NCBI GenBank assembly: GCA_015680685.1
Contig: MNCI01002089.1
Coordinates: forward strand, 46,746 to 110,745
Origin: Gnetum montanum
Taxonomy: Eukaryota > Streptophyta > Gnetopsida > Gnetales > Gnetaceae
Length of the DNA: 64,000 nucleotides
Direction of reading: 5' to 3'
Shown here: in pieces, positions 22,479 through 33,686 of the stretch
How positions within the stretch are numbered: the first letter of the stretch is position 1
Layout: each line of letters starts with the position of its first letter
Made by a program: the position numbers and the translations under genes
The notes under the pieces: model-generated
Databases searched by the model: none
Seen by the model: the letters and a program-made list of their open reading frames with translations, nothing else
What the model was told of the DNA's origin: nothing

Positions 22479-23644
22479 AGCTTAAAGCACACAGTTATGT
22501 TAACACATGTTGTTACTGACTGGATTAAGGTGGGCCACCTTCCCAAGAAATTCTCTGATCCTGGAAGTCCTCTAATCTATCTCCAAGTTGCTGGGAATGA
22601 ACCATGTAAAGCTCTTTTGGACTCAGGTTCCAGAGTCAACTTAATATCACAAGAAATGTACAAAGCCTGGAACCTGTCTCCATTGAGGAAGAGTAATATT
22701 TGACTTGAGCTGGCTGACCAGTCCATCACTGTCCCCTTGGGACTGGTGGAGGACATTGTTACCACTATGTGTGGTTGGTCGTATCCAGCTGATTTCCTAG
22801 TAATACAAGTGAACAACGGTGAAGGGGACTTCCCAATAATAATGGGAAGGTTTTGGGACCTCCTTCAACCCAAAAATCGAGCTTAACGCAATGTTAACAC
22901 ATGTTGTTACTGACTGGATTAAGGTGGGCCACCTTCCCAAGAAATTCTCTGATCCTGGAAGTCCTCTAATCTATCTCCAAGTTGCTGGGAATGAACCATG
23001 TAAAGCTCTTTTGGACTCAGGTTCCGGAGTCAACTTAATATCACAAGAAATGTACAAAGCTTGGAACCTGTCTCCATTAAGGAAGAGTAATATTCGACTT
23101 GAGCTGGCTGACTAGCCCATCACTGTCCCCTTGGGACTGGTGGAGGACATTGTTACCACTATGTGTGGTTGGTCGTATCCAGCTGATTTCCTAGTAATAC
23201 AAGTGAACAACGGTGAAGGTGACTTCCCAATAATAATGGGAAGGTTTTGGGACCTCGTTCAACTCAAAAATCAAGCTTAACGCACATAGTTATGTTAACA
23301 CATGTCATTACTGACTAGATTAAGGTGGGCCATCTTCCCAAGAAATTCTTTGATCCTGGAAGTCCTCTAATCTATCTCCAAGTTGCTGGGAATGAACCAT
23401 GTAAAGCTCTTTTGGACTCAGGTTCCAGAGTCAACTTAATATCACAAGAAATGTACAAAGCCTGGAACCTATCTCCATTGAGGAAGAGTAATATTCGACT
23501 TGAGTTGGCTGACCAGCCCATCACTGTCCCCTTGGGACTGGTGGAGGACATTGTTACCACTATGTGTGGTTGGTCGTATCCAGCTGATTTCCTAGTAATA
23601 CAAGTGAACAACGGTGAAGGGGACTTCCCAATAATAATGGGAAG
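22447..23644 (+). repeat. Tandem triplication of the protease segment in element D
   Basis: Three direct copies of about 400 bp: 22447-22846, 22847-23240 and 23241-23644. Each begins AAGGTTTTGGGAC and ends in AATGGGAAG. The copies differ by only a few substitutions and small indels. The third runs on into normal downstream sequence (AGAGCATG, the GRAWLST codons). AAG is common to both ends, which suggests a microhomology-mediated origin of the first duplication. Confidence 0.95.
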
Positions 23645-23893
23645 AGCATGACTAAGTACTATAGATGCATGCCTAGGAATCCATGATCTTTCCTTGGAAA
23701 TATCCAAGAAGAGCACTTTTGGAAAGATTGAGAAGAAGAAAGTTCCATGCATTGCATATAGTGACACAGGGTGCCATTTCGTGCAAAAATCATGGGTTAT
23801 GCAAATTTTAGCATTGCCTGCATGCAACTGATGTGCACAAGACATTAATATACAAAAGTGCCTATATGCAGCAGCCACACGATAGGAAGACAC
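22476..23893 (+). pseudogene. Protease region of element D (three copies)
   Basis: Each copy encodes VTDWIKVGHLPKKF (one with a stop or shift), then LLDSGS followed by VNLISQEMYKAWNL, then GLVEDIVTTMCGWSYP. The DSG active site is intact in all three. Stops separate them (for example TGA at 22700 and TAG at 23112). Only the third copy runs to the GR.. motif and beyond, where TGA replaces TGG at 23649. The post-protease region with PCIAYSDTG lies near 23750. The repeated region cannot yield a single working enzyme. Confidence 0.9.
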
Positions 23894-25540
23894 CTAGTGG
23901 CTGATAGCTAATCAAGAGAGCAATTCGCTAACATGCATGGAATTAACTGAGGGAATAAGTAGTGCTTACATTGAAAGCATAGACACATTGGAGCAAGTCT
24001 GTTGCCAACTTCCAAACCTTAACCACGAAAACATCAACTGGGGGAAGTTGGAAATTCTTGAGATATTTAAACAAGAGCCCCTTGATTTGAAACCATTGCC
24101 CACCAGTTTGGAGTATATGACCCTCGAAAATGGAAAATTGGTGATCATCAATGCAAAACTTGTTCCCAAACACAAAGAAAGACTATTGAAAGTGATAAAC
24201 AAGTGGTCAAAAGCCTTTGCCTAGTCATACCCCAAGTTAACCGGAATAGATCCTAGGATATGTCAGCATAGGATTTACACGGACCCATCCATGAAACCTC
24301 AAAAACAACCGTAAAGGCGATTGAACCCAAAATTGAAACAAATAGTAAAAGAAGAGATCGAACAGCTTCTTAAGGCTAGGTTCATATATCCCATTGTTGA
24401 TAGTGAATGGGTTAGCCTTCTGGTGATCATGCCTAAAAAGGGAGGCAAATGGTGGATGTGTATAGATTTTAGGCTGCTAAACATGACAACATTCAAGGAT
24501 CATTTCCCGTTGCCATTCGTTGACCAAGTCTTAGACACCATAGCAAGGCATCACTATTATAGTTTTCTGGATGGCTATAGTGGATATAAGTCAAGCCAAA
24601 ACAATGTTCACCAGTCCTTGGGGAATGTTTGCATATAAGTAAATGCCATTTGGCTTGTGCAATGCTCCTACCACATTTCAACATTTAGTTCTAAGAATAT
24701 TCCAACAACAGATAGGGAACAGGGTAGAAGTCTTCATGGATGACTTCTCCACTTATGGAACAAGCTTTGATCAAGCCCTGGACCGATTAGAGCAAGTGTT
24801 AAAACAATGTGTAGAAACCAACTTAAGGCACAACTGGTAGAAGAGCCATTTGATTGTTCAAGAGGGTATAGCACTTGGGCATAAGATTTCACATTCGAGA
24901 ATAGAGGTAGACCTAGATAAAGTTAGGGTCATCCAAGAAATCACCCAACAACCGAAAACTATTAAAGACATTTAGTCATTCCTTGGACACACTGGCTACT
25001 ATAGGAGATTCATTGAGAACTTCTCCAAGATTGCCAAACCGTTGGTAGAATTAATGAAGAAGGATGCACCATTCAAATGGACCAGGGAATGTGAACGAGC
25101 ATTCCAAACTCTGAAATAAAGGCTTGTAGAAACTCCCATTCTACAAGCCCCTGATTGGTCCAGATCGTTCCATATAATGACTGATGCATCCAATTATGCC
25201 TTAGGAGCCATACTTACACAGTTAGATGACCAAAACATCCTTATTACATCCACTGTGCAAGTAAGAGTATCGCTGGTGCACAACTTAACTACACAACTAC
25301 AGAAAAAGAATTAATGGTTGTAGTGTTTACACTGGACAAGTTTAGGCACTATGTGTTAGGCTACAAAGTGTACATTCATATGGATCATAGTGTAATCAGG
25401 TTCCTCATGAACAAGCCAACGGTTAGCCCTTGTATTATACGTTAGCTAGTAATCCTACAAGAGTTTGATCTAGCGATGATTGATCGAAAAGGCACCGAGA
25501 ACATAGTTGCAGATCATTTATCCCAGTTGCACTAGGACAA
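23894..25540 (+). pseudogene. Reverse transcriptase and RNase H of element D
   Basis: After a spacer with IDTLEQVCCQLP (about 23977) the RT begins near 24321: NPKLKQIVKEEIEQLL, RFIYPIVDSEWVS and PKKGGKWWMCIDFRLLN, a signature of the Athila/Tat branch. A small deletion near 24590-24610 shifts the frame. MPFGLCNAPTTFQHL starts at 24643. The catalytic box is FMDDF near 24735, with both Asp present. Tether and RNase H follow: [20 protein letters not shown] near 25010, then MTDASNYALGA near 25180 with its first Asp kept. Stops near 24838, 24973 and 25120 and a shift near 25250 make it non-functional. The function was to copy element RNA into DNA. Confidence 0.9.
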
Positions 25541-26975
25541 CAAAGAGATGAATATGCCATATCTTATCATTTTCCTGACGAGGCCCTCTTTGCCGGTGTA
25601 GTGAATAGCCAACCCAGGGAAACGAATTGGTATAGTAGCATTCTCACTTATCTTCTTACCCAACAAACACCACAAGAATTGGACTTTAGGAAGAAACAAC
25701 AGTTTCTTCATAGAGCCAAGTACTTCATGAAGATCAATGAACAACTTTACAAAGTTTTTCCTAATGGCTTGGTTCGATGGTGTGTGCCCAATATGGACCA
25801 ATTAAGAGTTCTCCAAGATGCTCATGAGGGCCCTTGTGGGGGCCACTATGCAGGGAGACAAATGACTATTAAGATCCTGCTCGCAGGATATTACTGGCCA
25901 ACATTATTTCGAGACACCCATCAATTTGTCCAATCCTGCGAGTGCTGTCAATGTGATGGGTGAATGACTGCTCGAATGGAGGGTCCACAATAATGGATTC
26001 AACCCTTAGAACCCTTCAACATCTGGGGAATAGACTTTATGGGGCCCATTACACTAATGTCCAATGGAAAAGCTTACATCATTATTGCTATTAACTATCT
26101 AACGAAATGGGATAAAGCAGCTGCTATTACAGACTGCACATCATCTATAGCTGCACGATTTGTGCAACAACAAGTCGTAAATAGGTTTGGTGTGCCACGT
26201 GCACTTATCTCGGATAATGGAACACACTTCACAGGTGCAACCTTTTGAAAATTAATGCAACGCTTAGGGGTTGAACATAAATTGACTACACCTTACCACC
26301 CCCCAAGCTAATGGCCAAGCTGAGGTCACTAATAGGGAGATTACTAAAATATTGATAAGAACAATTAGCAAATATAGACAAGATTAGAGCACTAAACTAA
26401 ATGATGCTCTTTGGGCATATCGCTCGACTTGGAAACTCCCTACAGGCTATTCTCCCTACGAGTTAGTATACAGAAAACTTCCAAAGCTTCCAATTCAAAT
26501 CGAGCTCCGTACACTATCCATGGCATGTGACCTCCACCTTGACCTTGATCTAGCACAAAAACAAAGATTGGCAACTCTAAACGTGCTGGATGAAAATCGA
26601 TTGGTTGCCTTGTCATCAAATGAGTTGTACAAGGCACATAATAAGCAACATCATGATTTAAAAATTCAAAAAGTTAAGTATCAACCAGAAGATAAGGTTC
26701 TCTACTGGAACCCCACACATGTGCCACAATGCATAAAATTTCAAACATTGTGGGAAGGGCCTTACATTATTCATACAACCTTTCCCTCAGGAGCCATAAC
26801 CATATACAAACCTGAAAGCCTTGATAAGAGATTATTGGTCAATGTGCAACAAACCAAACTCTTCCATGAACTTAAAATAGCTGATGCACGTAACACCTCT
26901 GAGAGAGGACGACCTCGCTCACTATTTCAGATGTCCTCCTTTCAACTTAGTCATGGGGAAGATGGCCACCTATGC
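25541..26975 (+). pseudogene. Integrase of element D
   Basis: The open frame 25601-25963 holds the N-terminal HHCC zinc domain (GGHYAGRQMT, YYWP, CECCQ). The core has IDFMGPI near 26030 and SDNGTHF near 26210. The third acidic residue falls in a frameshifted stretch near 26300-26330 (a C insertion in the CACCCCCCAAGC run). The C-terminal part, open from 26520 to 26978, includes the DKVLYWNP segment and ends in GEDGHLC. Stops occur at 25963, 25990 and 26247. It would have inserted element DNA into the chromosome. Confidence 0.9.
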
Positions 26976-28887
26976 TAATCAATCAAGGCCCTTAGTTATT
27001 TTTAAATTTTTTCTTTTACACATTTTTTGTTTTACAAATTTCTTTAACTTTTCTTGTTTTTGTTTTGCAACATCATTCATACTCTTTTATTTCTTTGTGT
27101 GTTTGTTTATTTTGTTCAGTTTTTTACCTAATAAGTGCTCCTAAAGATGGTATGAACTGTATTCCATTGATTGCTAATGATTGGTTTTTACCTTTGAGTT
27201 ATGATGTTGATACTAAGGTATGGTTCTTTTGATATAACAGGTAATGAGTCCACATCATCCATACATCCATGAATTTCTATGGCCTGTCTTGGCTTGGAAC
27301 TATACAATCCCTTTCTTTCAATAATAAGAACTATCAAGGAATTGGTGGTCGGGCATTTCTCAAACTAAGGAAGGACTCAAGGATTAAAAATGGTGTGACT
27401 TCAAGGGGATTTGATGCACTTGTGCTGGCCATTCTCTTGGGTGCTTGGATGTTTTCTTCTTGAGTTTTCCTTACCATTCTGACGTTGCTCCATTATTGGG
27501 AAGCTGAGCTAATAAAAATAATAAGTCTTTGCATGGTGTGGTTCTCACGCAAAACAAAAAAAAACAAACAAATAAACAGTGAGAATTCAAAGCACACCCC
27601 TTAGAAAAAATAATCATTTGGGCTACAAGCACTGGTTATGGAACTAAAATAAACATGTTCCCTCTAACTAAGGCCCTTCTCACTTCCTAGTTTCTCCTCT
27701 TTCGTTTCGTCGAAATGGTGGTAACTCTTTGGTGGAGGCATTCATGTTACTTCAAGTGGATGGATTGGCCGAATGTATTAATGCGAAGTCATTGGATGTG
27801 GTTTGTTTGAGGTTGGATTTGTAATGAGATCTACTAAGTCACATTAACCATTAATACACAAGGGGCTATACACCACCTTGTTCTTGAGACTCCATCCCAT
27901 TTTTCTTCTTTCAATCCTTCTTTCTCCATTTCTCACCTCATTGCTGGTTGTATCAATAGTCCATATTTTAGTTGATGCATTGTTTTCTTTTTGGTAAATT
28001 CTTGTGGTTAAGACTTTAACTCTTGCTTCCAAATGACATTTCTAGAGCCTACGAACTCTTTGAATGTGGGATTTTTAGGGCACTAAGGGCATGAGCCTAC
28101 TTTGGGGAGGATCCACTGGCACTCCTATTTGGTGCATCAATTAAATTCTTTCCCTTCAACATTTTCATAATCAACATTTATTTTGTTCATTTCCATCCCT
28201 GACATCCATTTTATTGGTGTGGCCATTGTTTCTTTTTCTCCGTCTTTCTTGTTCCTTTTCTTTTTCTTTTTCTCCATTCTCTCGCTACCAAAGGTGCGCT
28301 CTCGGTCATGGGGGTCTTGGTCCAATTTTTTCGATTTTCTCTAAACCCCTACACCTCGGGTAGTCACCAATATTATATCTCCAGATCTGCATCAACCATA
28401 TCACAACTCAACCAATGGACCTTACACTGAGGTAAGGTATCAACTGCATTATGATTCATTTACCCTTGCTAATATAAGACTGTGTTGTGTGTGCAGATGG
28501 CAATCATACAACAACGGATTGGATCTGGAGGGAACACTTGGAATGGACTGGTGCTGGAGCAGTTATGCAAGGAACAAGATGGATGGCACACTCATGGATG
28601 GACAATGAAAAGTGCAATTTTGGCATCGGCAGCAACATACTTCTTGTTTTCTTTTCTCTCTCTCTCTCTCTTCTCTCTTCTCTCTCAGCTGCTAAATAAG
28701 GATGGATTTCAAATGTGTATAGTGTTCACTCTTGTTGTCATGAACACTAATTTTGTCATGTATTGTAATGATGATCTGTTCACATGTCACCCCATTCACC
28801 ATTAGTATCGTTCAAGTCAATAATACCATACCTTCCCAATATTTTGTAAGGAACTAGAGGACGAGTTTTCATTCAATCATAGGAGTA
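26976..28887 (+). other. 3' region of element D
   Basis: 1.9 kb from the end of integrase to the 3' LTR, homologous to the 3' regions of A, C, E and F. A splice-acceptor-like TTTTGATATAACAG lies at about 27228-27241. The intron-like segment lies at about 28435-28496. The ORF that follows (to 28805) starts MAIIQQRIGSGG, has a hydrophobic stretch near its middle and differs in frame from the other copies. The polypurine tract ATAGGAGTA precedes the LTR. Confidence 0.75.
28435..28496 (+). other. Conserved intron-like segment in 3' region (element D copy)
   Basis: Donor-like AAG|GTATCAACTGC and acceptor-like TTGTGTGTGCAG|ATGGC bracket about 62 bases. The same ends are conserved in A and, with changes, in C and E. 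The length is near the lower limit for plant introns. No transcript evidence is available. Confidence 0.45.
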
Positions 28888-29664
28888 TGATGAGCCGCGA
28901 TATCGCGTATGCGATATCACAGCCTGTCGTTATGTCTATAAATAAGAGGCAACTTTTCCTTGTTCACACATCTAGATCTAGACCCTTAGCCAAACTATAG
29001 CAGTTTTACCATTCTAGAGTTAGAATAATTTCCATGTGCTCGCAGCAGGAGTCTCAAAGTGAATGAATCTTTATTCGAGCAAATTGTACCTGAGCACACA
29101 TTTGTGTACGACAATAAAGATGAACTTTCTAATAAACCTTGCAGCATGTGGACTAAGCTAAATAGGATTTAATTACTGTTAAATGTTTAAATGCTTTCTT
29201 AGATAATTAATCTCTCTCAACCCTTGACTCTCCTAGTTAAGTGCATTCAATATGATAGCTTCGAGCATGTGTGTAACGCTTGGTAACCTAGTAACTAGTA
29301 GCGTTTGGTAATCCTAGTAGTGTTGCACTGGTTCAGGGTGTGTGCGGCAAGTGGGAATGGATATTGGTGCTAGGACACTTAGAGCTTAGTTAGTGAATAG
29401 TTAATGAAAGTTAGTCACTTAGTCTCTTCACCCTTCCCTCTTAGCATAAGGCGTTTAAAAGATAAAAGACATAAAAATTATATACCTCAAACTTACTTAA
29501 CTATACAACCGTGACAATACAAGTAAGTTTGGGAAGACAACGATTGATTAACCTTAAGTGTTCCATTAGAGTGCGTAAGCACTTAGTCCTTGGAGTTCGA
29601 CCGGATCATGCGTGAGACGCTCGTATTCGTATGGTTGAGTGTAGGGGTACCTCGCCACTCATCA
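28888..29664 (+). repeat. 3' LTR of element D
   Basis: It runs from TGATGAGCCGCGATATCGCG to CGCCACTCATCA, 777 bp. TATAAATA is at 28937-28944, only 49 bp from the start. No primer site follows, so it is a 3' LTR. The next bases (AATACTCCATTC) belong to the CATTCATT-rich repeat, so D had inserted into that repeat. Confidence 0.9.
28937..28944 (+). promoter_or_regulatory. TATA box in LTR of element D
   Basis: TATAAATA with AGAGG downstream, preceded by a U3 of 49 bp that contains two CGATATC-type palindromes. Confidence 0.65.
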
Positions 29665-30439
29665 AATACTCCATTCATTCATATTTAGATTCTTCCAACT
29701 ATTGCAATGACATTCATTCGTTCATTTAGTTGTTTTATATCATTGTATCTTTTGTTCATTCATTTGTTATCCAATGTATTGCATAGTCTGTATAAAAAGA
29801 ATCATGATTCATTCACTTCTTATCCATTGTATTGAAAGAATCAACTCATGAAGACATTGTTGAAAATTTTTCTATAATGACAAGTCTAGAAATGATCCAT
29901 CGTTGTAGCCAATCCAAATTTCTAATGAAATTACATACTTTAAAGAAGGCATAGAAACTTGGAATGGAATGGTCCAATCATTTATATTTGGACTCTTTCA
30001 ACTATTATAATGACCTTCATTAATTCATTCATTCATTTCTTATCCTTTGTATTGTTCTTTCATTCGTTTTTTTTTCATTGAATTGCAACCAATCACCATG
30101 CTTAGCTTGTGTTGAAAGAAAAGTCATGAAAGCATCATTGAAAATTCTTATATAATGGCACTAGAAATGTCCTATTGTCAATGACTACCAATACATTCAT
30201 AATTTGCATTCATATTCATACCTGTGCTTTAGGGAAGACAACACTTAGAATATAATAGTCCATTCATTAATATTTAGACTCTTCCAATTATTGCAATGCT
30301 TTTCATGGGTTCATTCATTCATTTTTTATCCATTGTAATGTTGGTTCATTCATTTCTTATCCATTGAATTGTAACAGGCCACCCTACTTAGCTTTTGTTG
30401 AACAATCAACTCACCAAAGGCATTTCATAAATTGATGCT
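29665..30439. repeat. CATTCATT-rich repeat array, left of the receptor kinase gene
   Basis: Two to three diverged units of about 290 bp in tandem. Each has ACTCTTCCAACTATTGCAAT, then CATTCATTTCTTATCCATTG, GTGTTGAAAGAA, a TCATTGAAAATTCTTATATA-like run and CTAGAAATGTC. Units start near 29687, 29990 and 30277. The same unit recurs at 32276-33340 and 39993-40385. No coding potential. Confidence 0.85.
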
Positions 30440-30705
30440 TTTGTGGATAGATCGATGGAAAATATAATCTTTATCTTGCACCATACATTAACCATGCAGC
30501 CCATGTGTATATACTATTATCACTATTTTTAATCATCATGGTCATTTTTTAAACTAAATCATCATCATCGTTTTTAAAATTAAATAAAATAGATGGAACA
30601 GAAAAGCCGAAAGTTGCCACATCATCCTTAATGATTGTTAGTGAAAATTCAACATCCAAAGGTTACATATACCAAGCCTTGCAAATGACATTCACCTCAG
30701 CTGTT
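30440..30705 (+). promoter_or_regulatory. Orphan copy of the receptor kinase promoter
   Basis: This block parallels 33320-33590, directly upstream of the receptor kinase. Shared runs include ATGTGTATAT, TATCACTATTTTT, AAATAGATG/AAACAGATG, GTTACATATACCA and ATGACATTCACCTCA. Homology ends in what is the 5' leader of the kinase gene, and unrelated sequence follows. The block therefore looks like the promoter of a paralogue whose coding part was lost or moved. Confidence 0.65.
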
Positions 30706-32275
30706 TCGTAAGTTCGTCCTAATAAAAAAGAATGCAAAACTTCCATACACACCGACATTTCATTCATTGGAATGTTCCGTATCTGGTAGTCCATGGGTTC
30801 TTCCTTGCACCGACCCTTTCGTTTTGTTTTGGTTTTATTTTTTTTAATGCAAATGGGAGAACTCCTTTATTTATTTTATATAATTTATGGGTCAGCTCGA
30901 CAAATACCGTAATGAGTCAAGCAATGTCGGTTCATTTGATCAGTGTCAAGGCACGTGTCTTGGAAAGTACATTGCTTGTGTGGCCACAGAATCCGCATCA
31001 CTGAAATGTCGACCACAAAATCTAAGCCCAATTATGTAAACGCTTTAATTCATATTTTACGTTTACCTGTGCGTGCGTGGTGGGTCTCGACTCCAATAAA
31101 TAAATAATAAGTCCACGTTGACTTGACCTGAGTCGTGTGAAAGGTTACGAGTCAATAAAAGCCAACCATAGTTTAAAAAGCAGTCAACAATGGCTATGGC
31201 TATCCCCATGACGTTCATTGTTGCAGCCTTGCAATTATTGTTGGAGTCAACAAAATCTTCTCTTTCCGTGTTCCATTGAGCTAGCTTACTAGTTACGTTG
31301 CATTAGAGATGAAGTGCCCATAAGATGATAAGGTTGAAGTTGTTTTGTCATCCTCCAAAGTCAAGTCATTGAGCAATTATTGTAAGTGTAGGGTCTTGAA
31401 AGTCGAAATAATTGAAAGGGGGACATGAATCACCTTGCCCTTTTATCCAAACTCAGCTGAGCTAAAAAAATATTAAATTAAACCAAAAAGCCCAAGGAGT
31501 TCCAAAGTGAACCTACCTCGTAACTAAGTTTTAAAATAGCAAGATAGGGAACTCAACTTAAAATAAGCTTTATTAATAAAATATTAAATTATTCACTACA
31601 AAAATAATATTTCCTTCAATGAGATATCAATTCCAAATCTTCAACTGTTGTATCCCTTTAAAATACCATCCTTTCTCTTTTATGTCTTCAAAAACTCCTT
31701 AAAAATTTTTGATTTGTTTTATTTTTGTCATTTTAATTATATGCAATATACTGACAAATAACTTCTGTTTCTAGAGGAAGTAAATTAAAATCGAATAAAA
31801 ATCGAATAAATATATCGTTTGACGGGAGAACGTTTGTGCAACGGAGCGACCCAATTTTTGCCCCACTTTTCGTTGAATGCCCTTTAATGCGGATGAAGAC
31901 ATATATTATTAACATAGAATACTCCATTCATTGCTTTCATATCCGCACTACCCCAACCACTAAAACGAATGAACGAATGAATGGCCTTCCTTCGCGGAAA
32001 ATTCTTGCGTGTCGGCTTTAAGAATGCCAATCAATAAATCGGAGTTCGGAAGAGTGGCTTTGCAAAATCGGATAAATCGCTTTCAAAATTATTGACTTAT
32101 CCTTAACAATAAATTTTAATGAGCGAGCGGTTGATGAATGAACCGGTCAACATTTGCGGTACAACGCAAATTCAAAGGACATTTATGTAATTGCTTCTTC
32201 ATGTAACACCACATACAGTGCAACTTGCACGAATACAATGTGGATAAACAACAATATGCTACTCTGCTTATGGAT
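30706..32275. other. Intergenic stretch, nothing recognisable
   Basis: AT-rich sequence with short, random-looking ORFs only. The ORFs at 30732-31004 and 31836-32021 have no recognisable motif and low-complexity composition. No LTR termini or RNA gene signatures were seen. Confidence 0.6.
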
Positions 32276-33319
32276 CGTTTGTGTTGAAAAAATCAAGTCA
32301 TGAAGGCATCATTGAAAATTCTTATGTAATGACAAGTTTAGAAATGTTTCATTGTCAATGATAACAAATACAAAATTTAAATGGAATTGCATAATCTTGG
32401 AAAATACACACACTTAGAATAGAGTCATCCAATTCATTCATTTTTAGTCTCTTCCAACTATTACAATGACCCTCATTGATTCATCCATTCCTTGCTTATC
32501 CATTCTATTCTTCATTCATTCATTTCTTATCCATTGATTTGGAGCCTATCAGCATGCTTAGCTTGTATGGGAAGAATCAATTCAAAGGCATTTTGTTGAA
32601 AATTCTTTAGTAATAACTCTAGAAATGTCACATTGTCAACTAAACAATTGACATGAAAAAAAATACATAACAATTTACAATAATACCTAGATTGAACGCT
32701 CACCTGCACAACCTAGATTGATTGGTGGAAAACATAATCTTTATCCTCCGTTATACATTAGCCATGTAGCATAGGTGTATTGTTTGTGTATGAAAGCAAT
32801 GTTGAAAATTTTATGTAATGATAACTTTAGAAACATCCAGTTATCAATGACAACCAATATAGAAGTGAAATGCAATTATTTACCCTAGAGAAGACATAGA
32901 CACTTGAAATAGAATAGTCCAGTCATTCATATTTGAACTCATTGGTTCATTCATTCCTTTCTTACTCATTGGATTGTTCTTTCATTTGTTTCTTGTTCAT
33001 TAAATTGCAATCAGCCACCATTCTTAGTTTGTGGTAAAAATTAAGTCATAAGGCAGCACTGAAGATTCTTACCTAATTTACATCCCTAGAAATGCTCCAT
33101 TCTCAATGATAAACAGTAAAAATCTTAAATACAATTATGTACTCTAGAGAAGACATGACACTTGGAATAGAGTACTTAATCATATTTGCACTCTTCCAAC
33201 AATTACAATGACTTTCATTATTTCATTCATTAGTTTCTTATCCATTATCTCTAATCCATTGCATTGTAACTTGTCACCATGCTTAGCTTGTGGTGAGAGA
33301 ATCAACTCATAAAAGGTAC
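32276..33319. repeat. CATTCATT-rich repeat array upstream of the receptor kinase
   Basis: Diverged units of the same repeat as at 29665-30439, with landmarks near 32440, 32935 and 33190. A partial copy of the promoter-type sequence (AAAACATAATCTTTATCC, near 32730) lies between units. The repeat and promoter block therefore appear to have been duplicated together. Confidence 0.75.
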
Positions 33320-33685
33320 TTCTTAGATAGATCCATGGAAATTATAATTTTATCCGGCACCATGTGTATATCATTATCACTATTTTTGATTATCATCTAA
33401 GTAAACATCTTTTTTTAACCTTTTTTTAACCTTTGGATGATAAGTAAATAAAACAGATGCAACGGAAAAGTCAAAAGTTACCAGGTGATCCTCATTTAGT
33501 GTTATTGAAAATTCAACGTCCAAAGGTTACATATACCACAGCTTTATCCTGTTGCTGCTGCACATGACATTCACCTCATCCTCATCCTCCTCCTGCTTCC
33601 ACAGCTTCATCCTGTTGCTGCTGCACATGACATTCACCTCATCCTCATCCTCCTCCTGCTTCCATTGCATTCGCCAACAAAGATA
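33320..33685 (+). promoter_or_regulatory. Promoter and 5' leader of the receptor kinase
   Basis: Homologous to the orphan block at 30440-30705. GTTACATATACC near 33523-33537 is the best TATA candidate, weakly supported. From 33538 to 33663 a 63-bp segment is repeated twice in tandem. No transcription start can be fixed from sequence alone. Confidence 0.5.
33538..33663 (+). repeat. 63-bp tandem duplication in the 5' leader
   Basis: Two consecutive copies (33538-33600 and 33601-33663), each beginning ACAGCTT and ending CTCCTGCTTCC, with a single T/C difference. 63 is a multiple of three, so the duplication keeps the frame of the upstream ORF. Confidence 0.95.
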
Positions 33686-33686
33686 A
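33564..33686 (+). other. Upstream ORF overlapping the receptor kinase start codon
   Basis: ATG at 33564 opens a 40-codon frame, with a second in-frame ATG at 33627 from the duplicated unit. It ends at TAA 33684-33686. The stop overlaps the kinase ATG as TAATG. The peptide has two MTFTSSSSSSCFH runs around a short leucine run. It could regulate translation if the transcript starts upstream of 33564. Confidence 0.5.

Noticed and set aside
33665-33685. TTG as the start codon of the receptor kinase
   Set aside because: The frame is open upstream, but TTG starts are not expected in plant nuclear genes; ATG at 33686 gives a good signal peptide.
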